A DNA stretch of 64,000 bases from Adiantum capillus-veneris (lineage: Eukaryota; Streptophyta; Polypodiopsida; Polypodiales; Pteridaceae), in the NCBI GenBank assembly GCA_014529385.2, contig CM043946.1:35986558-36050557 (forward strand), given 5' to 3'. A program made the position numbers and the translations under genes. Each line of letters begins with the position of its first letter. Position 1 is the first letter of the stretch. The notes beneath the pieces were generated by a model. It searched no databases and was not told where the DNA came from. It saw only the letters and a list, made by a program, of their open reading frames with translations. This document shows positions 23,457 to 33,984 of this stretch, piece after piece.

Positions 23457-24420
23457 TCCACCCCCTTTGAACGTGCACAGCCTCTGGTGTGTGCCAATTG
23501 CACTTCAATCTACATCTGCTATAGGTACCTTAAGCTCTTTTTAATCATGAGACTCACATTACTAGTAAGCATATGGAAAATAATATAAGGCTTATACCCT
23601 ATCATAAATGTTCTAGATTAATCATTAGCAGCCCATCAAAAATCTTTGAACCATATCTACCATATCTCCAAAGCATTCAATTATGGAAACATGTTTAGTG
23701 AACCCCGCCAGACTCAAGTGCTCCAGTTAATGATGCACATGGCTTGACCATTAAGCTCGCTTTAGGAACCCTGTCAAGCTCAAGTATCCCTTACTCTGTC
23801 TGTACGTGGAATGGGCGTCAAGTCCTTTACTTTAAGTTTTGGTAGTAGAACCAACTAAAAAGATGTGAAAATACTTTATCAATTGTCCAAAGAAGTCAAC
23901 TGGAAGCTAGCCATGTAAGCTTATTGAACGCATAACCAAAAACTCTTCGGACTTAGCATAATCTAGAAACCAAATCCTTGTACCATGCAACCTACTACAA
24001 GAGACATCTGGTATCCTTTGAATCTGCAACTTGCACTTTAGTAGCCCCTAGGATCAAATGGGATAATAAGGAATTGCCCAGATAGTGGAGCAACATAATA
24101 TCCACATGAGCATACATTTCTTGTATCAATCAACATCAAGCATTTCTGGTGCAAATATGCTACCCCTGGTTCAAATAGCACGAAATTACTATGCATACTT
24201 AACAATATCCATCCACATTGAATCTGCTTAACGAATATCCTTAGAATCTCTTGGATCAAACACCATCAAGATCACATAGCATTGATGGGCACCGCAACAT
24301 ACTAGAGCTTCACCAAAAGCATAGTGCAACACCCACATCTCATAAACTTTTGGCAACTTAAGCTTGTTTACCAACAAGCATTAAAGAATTTTGACTCCCT
24401 TTTACTGGTAGCCAGGACAT
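23457..24420 (-). other. Internal remnant next to the old B-type LTR
   Basis: It starts with the purine tract tccaccccc and a stretch matching the 3' internal end of element B (2,817-2,870), then a short piece reminiscent of the B integrase C-terminus near 23,515. Beyond that I see no coding signal; several scattered stops are present in all frames. Confidence 0.45.
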
Positions 24421-24423
24421 CAC

Positions 24424-25149
24424 TCACATAAGAATCAATTGGAATAAGATCCAAACCGAGCCACATTTGGCACATTGTCCAAGGAAATGAAAAATCATGT
24501 GCACTTTATGCAGTATCAAGGATGATTTAGCATGATCACCCCCTCTAGCTTCATAGCCATCATGAAAAACCTTGGGAGTCTCTGGACTTGTATCATCAAA
24601 GGAGTTTTTACCTGTTGAAATTTCAACTTGATCATGGAAAACAACTTTACCATGTAGATCTTCATCCATAAAGGCCTCGAGAAAATCACCATTGGAAGTC
24701 TCAACATTCATAAAAAATGTAGGAGTTATCTCCTCATGCAGCCCATGTATAAGCATAGATGTAAAATCCATGTCGATAACCTGTTCACAATCAGCATGAT
24801 CTAGGCAATATTCATACTCATCCAGGTCATGCTCTGCTCCCTCATCTGCATCCATGTTACTTAACAATCTATCATAGCACTGCAAAGGTTCATCTGGCAC
24901 CCCCTCTGAAGGGGTACATGCATCAGAAAGCTCTTCTATACTGCTATAATTATCTCCTTCAGATCTAATCAAGAAATCATTGATTATGGCATCTTCTTCC
25001 ATGATAACAACATCTGCAAACACATTGTTAGTAGCAATAAAAAGTTCATTGGCATTCTCAGGCTCCTCTTGTGCTGGGTCCACAATCTTGGTCACTTTAT
25101 CAGCTACTGTGTATACCCATGGAAAACTTACCGCACCACGTACGTGCAT
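24424..25149 (-). CDS. Unassigned acidic ORF (241 aa) in a retroelement remnant
   Basis: An uninterrupted ORF starting MHVRGAVSFPWVYTVADKV, rich in Asp and Glu in the middle (ADVVIMEEDAIINDFLI, DEYEYCLDHADCEQVIDMDF). I see no catalytic motif, signal peptide or membrane segment. It stays open although its neighbours are decayed. It could be part of the env-position region of the old element to its left, part of another retroelement, or chance. A purine-rich stretch follows its start at 25,150-25,270 on the plus strand. Function unknown. Confidence 0.4.
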   Translation of the reverse strand: MHVRGAVSFPWVYTVADKVTKIVDPAQEEPENANELFIATNNVFADVVIMEEDAIINDFLIRSEGDNYSSIEELSDACTPSEGVPDEPLQCYDRLLSNMDADEGAEHDLDEYEYCLDHADCEQVIDMDFTSMLIHGLHEEITPTFFMNVETSNGDFLEAFMDEDLHGKVVFHDQVEISTGKNSFDDTSPETPKVFHDGYEARGGDHAKSSLILHKVHMIFHFLGQCAKCGSVWILFQLILM

Positions 25150-25577
25150 GGGAGGGGGGTTTTTCTACAAGTTACATAAGCGTATAAGTGAGGGGAAAGC
25201 CTCCAATAATTTATCTTCCAATCTTAAAAATAAGCGAGGGGGGTATCATATATATTGGGGAGGGAGGGGGGACTGACCCAGGTTGATTGCTTGTAACGAT
25301 TGGTCGTCGATGTGCACTAGAACTCGGATGAATTTAGGGAAAGTTTTTTTGTAGCTCACACATCAAATTTTTTATCAATCCAATCATAGATAAGGGCTGA
25401 TTTGAAGCAGGTCAAGGGTTGATTTACACCAGCTTTGGATGGGTCAGAATTGGACAAGTAGTCAGAGTGCAAGCTGATCGAACACATAGTTTGAAAGTCA
25501 AACTAAGACACATTGAAGGTACATCTAGTTATCAACAAAAGTGGCTCCTTAGTACATTGCCAGTCACTATGCTACAC
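25150..25577. other. Intergenic stretch with no recognised feature
   Basis: About 430 bp between the unassigned ORF and the LTR of element P1. It holds G-rich runs at 25,150-25,160 and 25,256-25,271 and nothing I can assign. Confidence 0.5.
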
Positions 25578-26473
25578 TGTTTGTGGGTCGCCGCGACGGA
25601 CGTCCATAGCATAGCTCTCAAGCATCAACATATTTATCAATACAGGGGAAGCGACTCAGATGAGGCATGGAAACTCACTAGGTTGTCACTCCTAATGAAG
25701 TGAACTCTAAGAGATGAAACTACTAACTCTACAAGTAAATCAAACGGATCACCGCGAAGTAATCTGACTATGTCCTTCTACCCATCTCTACAGTCGTCAT
25801 GCCCGTTTACCATGCAAATCTATTCGGAATCGCACGAAACTTGAAGGGAAGCTTCAGGGGACTATTAGGATCATATCCTATCACTGTCATAGCATTTTGG
25901 AGAGGTACAACGATCGCGATCGTTCGTCCCAAAGTCAGCAAAAACAATGAATAATTGACCCTAATGGGTCGTTTTAGGGTCCCTAAAGCCCCTCCTCGGG
26001 TCGAAACGACATAAAACACGCATATAAACACTCAAAACAGCGATTTAAAGCCCCAAACACGTAGTCGAAAACCTACACTGAATCTTGAATGAAAGAGCAA
26101 GAGGAGAGGAACACAATGCAATAATCAAAACTGAATTTGGACTACCGTAGCCGCAATGGCGAAGATTACAAGTTTGAACCAGAAGGAGCTCTCAAACGTA
26201 CGCTGTCTTCTCAGTTCCTCCTTCAAAAAGATTATCCAAAACTTACAAAAAATGACCTTTATAGATTAGGTCTTTGCAAAATGGCTTGTCTGGCCATAAG
26301 CCCCTAATCTTAAAACTGGCTCTCTAATATAAAATTGCTCCCATAAGAATAATCATACATCCTTGACAATTTCCCGGCTTAGAGATGCTTCTTTACAAAT
26401 GAATTTTACAATGGTCTCTCAGAAAAATATGGTCCTTCTAGCCACGGCCGCCTGTTGCTTCATCCGCCAAACA
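25578..26473 (-). repeat. 3' LTR of element P1 (about 896 bp)
   Basis: It runs from tgtttgtgggtcg to ccgccaaaca on the plus strand and is bordered by a purine tract (minus strand GGAAGGGGGGAG). The left end is set by comparison with the P2 LTR, which has gacggacgtc at the same offset. It holds one palindrome copy at 25,909-25,924. The partner LTR is not in the window, so ends are inferred. Confidence 0.65.
25909..25924. promoter_or_regulatory. Palindrome copy in the P1 LTR
   Basis: aacgatcgcgatcgtt is a perfect 16-bp palindrome inside gaggtacaacgatcg..., matching the context ggtacaccgatcg of the leader copies at 30,393 and 31,240. It lies about 550 bp from the LTR start, close to the offset of the half-palindrome in the P2 LTR. 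Confidence 0.75.
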
Positions 26474-26487
26474 CTCCCCCCTTCCTT
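26474..26487 (-). other. Terminal polypurine tract of P1
   Basis: The minus strand reads AAGGAAGGGGGGAG, then the LTR start TGTTTGGCGG. The ORF3 stop lies 38 bp upstream of it. Confidence 0.75.
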
Positions 26488-26511
26488 ATCCTTGCACACC
26501 CTCGTGCATGT

Positions 26512-29500
26512 TCAGTGCTTTGGCCGCTGATGTGGCTCTAATGAAGCGATTGTCGCTGAAAAGCTTCTTGTTCGCAGGACGGCTTCGAGGGCTTCTTGGT
26601 GTTGTCTGAATGGATTTTCAGATAATGTGTGTTGGTATGCCACGTACCTTGCCTTGAGGTCCTTTGCCATGGGATGGAAAATCCTTGAATCCATTTCGAA
26701 GAATCCTGTGACGAAGGCCTCTTCAAATGTTTGCAGGTAGTGTGATGGCAGGTACATTAGCGTGGAGTACATGGCCATCAAGATGTGCCATGGTGGTGAA
26801 TCCTGTAGATTCCAGCAGATGCCTCTGTGTCCTTCCAAGAGCAGATTCCACGGATGATCGTCGCCTTCAGTGTCTTTAAACACCTGGATGCAGGTGACGA
26901 TCATCCGGGCTATCTTTACTAACATCTAGCAGGCCAAATCGGGGACATCCCGCAACAAAGTAATTGTTGAGTTCAGTGTGCTGACCATGTAAGCCACCAT
27001 AGGGGGTTGTTGCCCTGTCAGAACCGGGTAATTTAGCTTGTGTTGCCTCGACCCCTTCCATGTGGTGAAATCTTTCCAAGTGCGTCTTCGAGGGACAGGG
27101 CAGAATGTAGGATCTATTTGTATATGTTGAGGAGCATTGTGGTAATTTGTTAGATCCTGTGGCCTTTTGTCCAACCACTTCTACCTCCACTTGGGGTGGT
27201 CATTGACAAGCACCTGAGCTTCTTCCACTGTGAGTGCAATGCCCTCATAACCCCCTTCTTTGTTTCGTGGCAAGGCAGGCCGCATCTTTTCTTTCCACAA
27301 GTTTGCTTCATGGCATAGCAGAGGAAACGGGAGGTATTCGTGGCCAAATCCTTCCACCTGCTCTTCTAGTTGTAAGTATGCCAGGGCTGCTGACTCCAGT
27401 ATCTTCTTTTCATAGAGCATATACTCCTTGGCTGGCCCCTCTGGCATGTCTTGAATGCTTTCATTGAGTTCATCTCTTATGTCCAGATCGGGCCCTTACA
27501 ATTCCTGCTCCTGCTCCCCGTGGTGTGGTGTTCCAGGCAAATCTGGCGCATGTTGTCCATGCAGCAGTTGCGGTTGAGTCTGGGCTTTGTCTGCTTTGAT
27601 CTGCTGTTGGAAAAGCAGATCTTCTTTTTCCTTTAGCAATGTGTCACCGATCTATCTCTGAATCTGTAGTTCAATGCTCGCTTGAGCTAGTTACTGCTCC
27701 ACTTCTTTTAACTTTAGCTCGTTTGCAGCTGTCTGGGCCACCATCCCTGATACGAGCAGCTGTCTTTGAAGCCTTTCTTGCTCTAGCTCTGCTTTTAGTG
27801 CTGCTATAGTGTTCACTGTTGTGGCATTGTCAGATGTGGAGACCAATGCCCCAGCAGGTTCCTGATTAGCCATCAAAGTCGTCAGAGTGCCCTTGACAGT
27901 GCTGTAGGAGCTGCTAAGCCTTTGGAATCTTGCACTCTTGTAGGCAAGCTGCTCTGTCGCTTTCTGGACTCTTGCCGTCAGCTCTTGGCACTCCTTCTCT
28001 TTGGCAGTCAGGTCTGTCCTGACGTCCACCAAATCTTTGATCAAAGATTGAGCCTGCTACTGCTCAAGGTCTCTTTCCTCTGTTGTGCGTTCTAGTTGCG
28101 TTCTCAGGCTGTCTAACTCTTCTTGCCCCGATTCTTGCTTTTGTCGGGATTCCTGTACCTGCCTTTCTTTCTCACTCAGCACCACATGCTGACACTAAAA
28201 TTGCCGTTCTAAATCCCGCAGATTTTGCTTGTAATCAAATCCAGCCACTGCTTGGCATGCTTCTTGGTATCCGATGGATTCCGTAGGTGGTAAAAATTCC
28301 TTTTGCGGGGTTGAAGGGGGAGGAGTTGGCTGTTTTTGTTTCGATGGAGAAGGGGGAGGAGGTGGAGATTTTGGTGAGGGCGGAGGTGATTTTCTAGGCG
28401 AGGAAGGAGGTGATTTGGGCGAGGGAGGAGGCGGACTCGATTCTTCTCGCACATGTCTCCTCTTGGAAGTCCCTTCACCTGGTTGCGAAGCAGATGCTTC
28501 CACTTTTCTTTTCTTTAAAATCCTGATTATTCTTTGGCGGGTGAGATCCGCCGCGCATCGCGCTTCCAGATTCCTATCTCTCTGGATCTTCTTAAGCTGT
28601 TTTGCCTGATTTTGCTCATCAGTCGCGTCTTTTTCCTTCGTTTGTTCAGTGGACTGCGAAGATATGTCCACTTCCGCAGCCTTTTGTTCTGCTTCCAACC
28701 TTTGCTTCTTAGCCCGTAGGTGAGTTACAATTTCTATCCTTTCTTGCCTTTCCCTTTCGAGTCTTCTTTTTTGTGCCTGTTGCGTTTCAACCGCTCGAGC
28801 CTGTCTATCAGCCCACAATTTGGTTCGTCTTTCTTCGACTCTTTTCTAGGCTTCCGCATATGCTTTTTGCATGTCCGACTGCGGTATTGCACTTGTCTCT
28901 CCTCTTTTTCTCTCGAGCGGCTTTGTTGAATCTTCCTCCTCACTTTCCTCAAACTCTGAAGGCAATTCGTCTTTAGAATCTTGAGACTTCCCTTCGTCAT
29001 CTATCTCCGTTTTCTCTTCATCACTCAAACTTTTATTGGTAGCCTTTGCTGAGCGCGATGATGTTGCACCAGCGGTCGTCCTTACAGAGTGTGCAACCAG
29101 CTTAGCTTTCTGGATCAAGGCCGTTTGTGAGCTGGCAGCTGGCAAATCTTCGATCATTCCCAAAGCGTGGTATGCTATTCTGGTTAGCATCAGCCCTGCA
29201 CTCATGTAGGTTTTGTTTTTTGCCGAGCTTTTCAAATTTTCTTCAATCATATTATCTAGAATATAAGAACCGTAGTCGCAGCGAATGGATCTATTTTCTG
29301 CTGTCGCTAGAGCCATGACTACGACAATGTGCAGGATTGGCTCTGTGTAGCGAGGAGGCTTTTGAACTCTGAAATGCTGAGATATCAATCTCATCGGCAA
29401 TTCCAGCTCTCTGTAGATCATGTCACTGTATTTGTATTTGTTCCCCTTCGCTTTGACGAATGCCTTCTCATTGTCCAGGGACTTTGTCTTTGCTAGCAAA

Positions 29501-29924
29501 TCGTGTTGCCCTGGGAGGAAATGCAAGGCTTCGTTGATGATTTCCTTCGTGATCTTTACTTTAACCTTTGACCCATCTTTGTCTGTGAGCATTGCCTGCC
29601 CATCATATTGTATCGAGCTCATGAGCTCGTGGGCCCTCATGTAATCTGTTCCCCATGGCTGTAATCTAAAAAATTGTTCCAAGTGTACCGCTCGCACAAC
29701 CTCTATTACCTCCGGCCTTTGGTGGAGATTCCATATCTCCCGTGGCATGATAGTTGTCTTTACCAAGTCACCATCCGCATCCTTAAACTTCGAGATGAAG
29801 ATGTGGGCAGGGATTTGAGCCAGTATCTCATCCGAGATGTGAGCCTTCTCATTTGTGGCGAGCTCCTCCACTTCATATGGTGCTGCTGTTCATTGCCTGT
29901 CTTTCTTTGGGCGAGGCATTCTGT
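26512..29924 (-). pseudogene. ORF3 of element P1 (about 1,130 codons, several stops)
   Basis: This is a third, post-pol protein of unknown function. It likely starts at the ATG at 29,924 (MPRPKKDRQ, basic and NLS-like), with an early TGA. Then: an N-terminal domain (FKDADGDLVKTTIMPREIWN, VKITKEIINEALHFLPGQHD, LHIVVVMALATAENRSIRCD); an acidic stretch; a Lys/Arg/Glu/Gln-rich helical region; a Pro/Ser-rich segment with PPPPSPKSPPSSPRKS (28,500-28,300); a long coiled coil (DLTAKEKECQELTARVQKAT; LKAELEQERLQRQLL); and a C-terminal domain (27,447-26,512; FCPVPRRRTWKDF, MYLPSHYLQTFEEAFVTGFF). The P2 copy is homologous end to end. The N-terminal pattern faintly recalls the plant 'putative transposon protein' domain. 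Six or so stops make it dead here. Confidence 0.7.
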
Positions 29925-30119
29925 GTCAGGAGAATCACAAGCTGTCAGGATTTTCCCTTCGCAATCAATCGCATTTAGACTTTTAGTAAAAAACAGTTCA
30001 AAAGTTAAAACTGGTCATAACTTGAACAAATTTCATCCATTCTTGTCCATATTTCACCAGTGGGACTAGGAAGACTAGAGCTATGATTGATAAAAATCTG
30101 AGCCAAATCTGGGTCTGAC

Positions 30120-30143
30120 GTACACCGATCGCGATCATAGTAC
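30120..30143. promoter_or_regulatory. P1 leader palindrome, copy 1 (imperfect)
   Basis: gtacaccgatcgcgatcatagtac: perfect core gatcgcgatc with mismatched outer arm. It is followed by ggccaaatttgg, another small palindrome seen after copies 3 and 4. Confidence 0.75.
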
Positions 30144-30392
30144 AAAGGCCAAATTTGGATTTGATCATATGAGTGGGTTGCTGATAGTTGGAGGGTCATT
30201 TTGGTCCACTCTGTGTGTCTTTTGAACCACTATTGAGTTTACAAGTCCCATTTCTGGATTACAAGGGAGTTTTGGACTAGACTCTGATTTTTTATGAGTT
30301 TTTGATGTCCAATTGGCTTGAAACTTAGATGGTGACTTGAACAAGATGTGTACAAGGAATCTGATAGGTTTTGGTCAAATTCTGAAGCTGAG

Positions 30393-30416
30393 GTACACCG
30401 ATCGCGATCGGTGTTC
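30393..30416. promoter_or_regulatory. P1 leader palindrome, copy 2
   Basis: Contains the perfect 20-bp palindrome acaccgatcgcgatcggtgt (30,395-30,414), 273 bp from copy 1. Confidence 0.85.
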
Positions 30417-31125
30417 TGGGCCTGTTTTTGGTGAAAACTAGATGGTCATGAACTCCTGTGCTTGCCTAGCCCACTGATGATTTATTTTCAAGTTTGGACT
30501 TAAAATGAACAATTTAGAGCAATTTTTCACTATTTGACCATATTTTACTAAGTCTAACCATATTTGGTTTTCTGATGAATTTTGGTTGGATCCTGGAGTT
30601 AGTTGAAGTTAGTTTTAGAGCTCCCACTGCTCCCATGATGTTCTGCTACCATCAGCCTACTCCATTGTCTGATTTTGACCTTATCAGGCACTTTATACCC
30701 TGTCTTAGGAGGTTTTCCAGATTTGTGCATTTTTTCAGGCATTTCTTGGATATCCATGTGATGTTTGAGCATCCTTAAATGACCTTTTGGTTTTGGCATT
30801 GGCTCGGCTCCAATTCCAGCTTTGTGTGATCATTCGAGACTGAAATTACCATATCTGTACTTGTAGGAGATTTTGAGATCCATCCGAGGTTTTCTGCAAG
30901 TGTCCTGACTTTTAGTCGGACAAGTGTTCCTTCCAAACCATCCATCATTATTTTTAACCAGATTTTGGTACTTGTAGGTCAAAATTTCCCTTTTTGGTTG
31001 TGTTTGACAAATTGGGCCCATTCCATGAGCAAAATTTGTGCATTTTCCTTGAAAATTCAAGAGAGTGTACTTTTAACTGAGTTCCAAGCATGAGCCAACT
31101 CAAAAGTTGCAAAACTTGCATGTGG

Positions 31126-31149
31126 GGGCACCAATCGCGATCATAACAT
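31126..31149. promoter_or_regulatory. P1 leader palindrome, copy 3 (imperfect)
   Basis: caccaatcgcgatcataac keeps the atcgcgat core; the outer arms are changed. It is followed by ggccaaaattggttttgac. Confidence 0.7.
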
Positions 31150-31239
31150 GGAGGCCAAAATTGGTTTTGACACCAGCAGGTTGTAGGCGAGGCTGAGGGG
31201 AGGTGTTTTGCAAGTTCTGTCCCAGTTTTTATCAGGGAG

Positions 31240-31263
31240 GTACACCGATCGCGATCGGTGTAC
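31240..31263. promoter_or_regulatory. P1 leader palindrome, copy 4 (perfect 24 bp)
   Basis: A perfect 24-bp palindrome made of acaccgatcgcgatcggtgt with gt added before and ac after. It is followed by caccaccaaatttggttttg, aligning with the sequence after copies 1 and 3. In RNA either strand could fold into a 10-bp stem. Confidence 0.9.
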
Positions 31264-32154
31264 CACCACCAAATTTGGTTTTGACCACATGGCTTTGTTC
31301 CTGACCTTGTGGGGAGCACATTGATGTGTTCTGTGGCTGAAAAAAGTTTTATATGGATGCCTCTAATGGCCCTCGACCTCTTTGACCCGATCCGACTTTG
31401 ATTCGATCCCTTCGCCCGTTTGTGCAATGATTCGCGCTTGCATGCATAATAGACTTGATCTTTACTTGATAGGGAACATACTTGTGAAATCTGGTGTGAA
31501 ATGCTGGCTCCGACCGTTCGTACGGGGCAGAAACGTGGCAGCTCGCTCTAGGTCAAAAAAGCTCTCTCCTTCTCTCTCAAAAGGTGAAAATGAACAATGA
31601 GCTAGAATTTGGCTTACCTGACCTATATCTTCCCGAGATTTTCATAACACAGGGTTGATTTTTCTCACCATTGATCCTGATTTAATCTGCATACCACTTG
31701 TGGGTCGAACCGTTTATCATTCCGGCGTCGTATGACCGTTTGATGCGATTTTGGCGAAATGTAGTCATGATCATTGAGGCTGAAATTTGAGATCTTCAGA
31801 TTAGCTTCATATCTTCCATGCTTGATAACCTTATCATGATACTTCGGCGTTTGCTTCCAGAACTTGATTCCAACACTTGTGAGCGAGATTTTTTTAAATT
31901 TTTGATGTTTTATTAACAAAAATCAAACACAATAAAATGAAAATACTTATTAACTGGCGAAAATTTAGCCAAAATTATTATACTCACCCCTAAGCATATA
32001 TTTTCTATAGAAGCATCCCAATGCTCCGGATTTGTCATTACAGTTCATTATTATGCTAGTCGGATGATACAAAAAAAAACTGCTAAAAATGCCAGGTTTT
32101 GATTGAATTTGTTCAAAACTGAACTCTAAATAATGAAAAAATACACACATTATG
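31264..32154 (-). other. Non-coding region between PPT1/TATA and the P1 palindromes
   Basis: No coding signal. A block at about 31,500-31,640 (aagctctctcc...atgagcta) is similar to 42,890-42,960 in P2, which supports the common layout of P1 and P2. The presumed transcription start for an ORF3 message would be near 32,130. Confidence 0.5.
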
Positions 32155-32166
32155 TACATATATACA
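32155..32166 (-). promoter_or_regulatory. TATA-like box downstream of PPT1 in P1
   Basis: The minus strand reads GTGTATATATG about 60-70 bp after PPT1. TATA boxes stand at comparable places in P2 (near 43,420) and E (near 57,257). Inferred internal promoter for ORF3. Confidence 0.4.
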
Positions 32167-32221
32167 CATTGGAGCCCTTAATGGCCCTGACTGTTGCTAG
32201 ATTCATCAGATTCATCAATTA

Positions 32222-32234
32222 CTCCCCCCTTCCT
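32222..32234 (-). other. Internal polypurine tract (PPT1) of P1
   Basis: The minus strand reads GGAAGGGGGGAG directly at the end of the W-x-P-K tail. It lies 5.7 kb upstream of the terminal PPT, which has almost the same sequence. Confidence 0.7.
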
Positions 32235-33613
32235 TGTATGAGTCGTCTCGGACGAAGGTTGGTGCATGTGCATGGGTTTTGAACTCTGTGTCTATGCATG
32301 GCCGTGTAATGTGTCCCTATTCTGATGTTTGAGACAATGCGTTGGGTAACAATATGCTGTGCACGATGTGGGAACTGAACGTAGTTTTCAATGGCTTTTG
32401 ATGGCGAGGGTAGCTGTTTATGGAACATGAGAGCTTGCAGTTGAATTGCTCTTTCCTGGATTGTGGGTGTTGTGCTGGCAACTATTTTTGGAACCCATTT
32501 ATATGTGGTTTGTTGCATCTTTACCGATTCTGCTTTAGTTTTCACCGGTTTCCAGTGCCATTTGGAAGATTCAGGCTTCTTGTTTTGAGTTTTGGTTTTC
32601 CTTTCGAGCTCTGGCATTGAAACTCTAGTGTTATCCTTTTTTGGTTGCCATTTTCACTTTGAAGTAACTTCTGAAGGTTTTGGAGATGATGCTGCTTTCG
32701 TCTGGAGTTTGTCCTTAGGTAGCCATATCTTGCTCGGTTTGTTGGTCAGCAATGATTTCTTTATCTAGACCTTCTGAATAACCTTTGGGGGTGTTTTTGG
32801 CTGAATAGCCGGTTGCTTATTGTCGATGGGGATACTTGGCCACGAGTGATCTGTTTTGGCGAATGGAGTCATGTACACGTTAGAGTCGTGTGTGTACCTT
32901 AACGCATGTTCTGACCATTCAGTGATTGCATTGTACGTTCTCATCCATGGAACTCCCAAGCATATTGATTCTCTGATTTCTCCGTCTTTCATTACGAAAA
33001 ATTGATGAGGGCAACTATTTCCATCAAGATTGATTGGTAAGTTTACTATCCCCATTGTTGGTATTGTTGCACCGTTTGCCGCTTGTAGATCACGTGTGGA
33101 TTGCACGAGGGGTTCATCTCTAAGCATCCTGTAAGTGGAGAACTTGACCGCATTAACTCTTGCTCCTGTGTCAATTAATGCTCGCTGATACCTGCCATGC
33201 GGTAGTCTGACATTGATGGGAACATCGATTCCTGTTTCCCATTGCTCATCAGTTTGAATTATAGATAAAGGAATTTGAGCCGTGTCCGCTGGTGGAGGAA
33301 GTCTTTGTTGTTGTAAGGTTTGTTTTCTTTTTAAAATCCTGACTTTGGCCTCCTCCTGCGCTTGAGTTTTTGTTTCTTTTGCTTTGTTCTTGCGCTCCTT
33401 CGCAGCGTGTATTTTGGCAAGCATCTATGTGGTTAGTGGTAAGTTGTATTTCTTTAGTCTGCAACCACTAATCCAGTTAGGCATTTCCTCTCCCTCTAAT
33501 GTCGCAAGTTTGATGGCACCGCTAGATGATATGTCATGAATCACATAGGGTCCATTTCCTCGCCTTTTGAGTTTTCGGGAATGTTGTTTCAGGGTATACA
33601 TCAAGATGCGTCA
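32235..33613 (-). pseudogene. P1 integrase C-terminus, second protease (PR2) and W-x-P-K tail
   Basis: It begins (33,613) with the GPY/F module of an integrase truncated upstream (NGPYVIHD, then EEMPNWISGCRLKKY). Next is a Lys/Gln/Glu-rich helical linker (KERKNKAKETKTQAQEEAK), then a retropepsin-like domain from the ATG at 33,424 with the triad in RALIDTGARVNAV (D85-T86-G87) and a second motif ICLGVPWMRTY. After a stop near 32,765 the tail continues with KIWLPK, KWQPK, KWHWKP and YKWVPK and then QERAIQLQALM. The same arrangement occurs in P2 and E. It looks like a protease added after integrase rather than the normal protease before RT. The frame has at least two stops. Confidence 0.75.
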
Positions 33614-33614
33614 G

Positions 33615-33908
33615 CAGAGCCTCCCTTTCTCTCTCTCACCATACACACACACACACACACCATCACCCCACCCCCCCTCTCCCTTTGGCGTTGTGCGCTC
33701 AGTCCGCAGAACCGCTCTCTCTCTCACTCGGGCGCTCATACACCGCAGCAGTACCACACTATACACACACACACACACACACACACCGCACACACACTCC
33801 CTATCTCTCTACCTCATTCCCCCCCCATCTGCCTCGCGCAGTAGAAAGCAGGCCGTCGGCCATCCGCCATCAACAGAAAAAAAACAAAAAAACAAAAAAC
33901 TATATCTA

Positions 33909-33984
<76 letters not shown>

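Larger units (their letters stand above)
25578..33613 (-). mobile_element. Element P1: 3' half of a giant Tat-like element
   Basis: Minus-strand order: integrase C-terminus (33,613-33,425), second protease (33,424-32,765), W-x-P-K tail, PPT1 (32,234-32,222), TATA (near 32,160), palindrome-bearing leader (31,263-30,120), ORF3 (29,924-26,512), terminal PPT and 3' LTR (26,473-25,578). The same order with similar spacing is seen in element P2, which is why I treat these parts as one element. The 5' half is missing: similarity to the P2 integrase stops at about 33,613 where microsatellite sequence begins. No matching 5' LTR is present in the window. Confidence 0.7.

Noticed and set aside
27234-28976. 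Plus-strand frames opposite ORF3 of P1 (Gly-rich and Pro-rich)
   Set aside because: Antisense shadows of the coiled-coil and Pro-rich ORF3 segments.
30901-30922. Additional hairpin tgtcctgac...gtcggaca in the P1 leader as a fifth palindrome
   Set aside because: Sequence unrelated to the P1 palindrome core, with a 5-base loop; may be chance.
31264-32221. 5' LTR of P1 lying at 31.3-32.2 kb
   Set aside because: It has no similarity to the P1 3' LTR (25,578-26,473) and no PBS; it is similar to 42.8-43.6 kb of P2 instead, so I treat it as internal sequence after PPT1.
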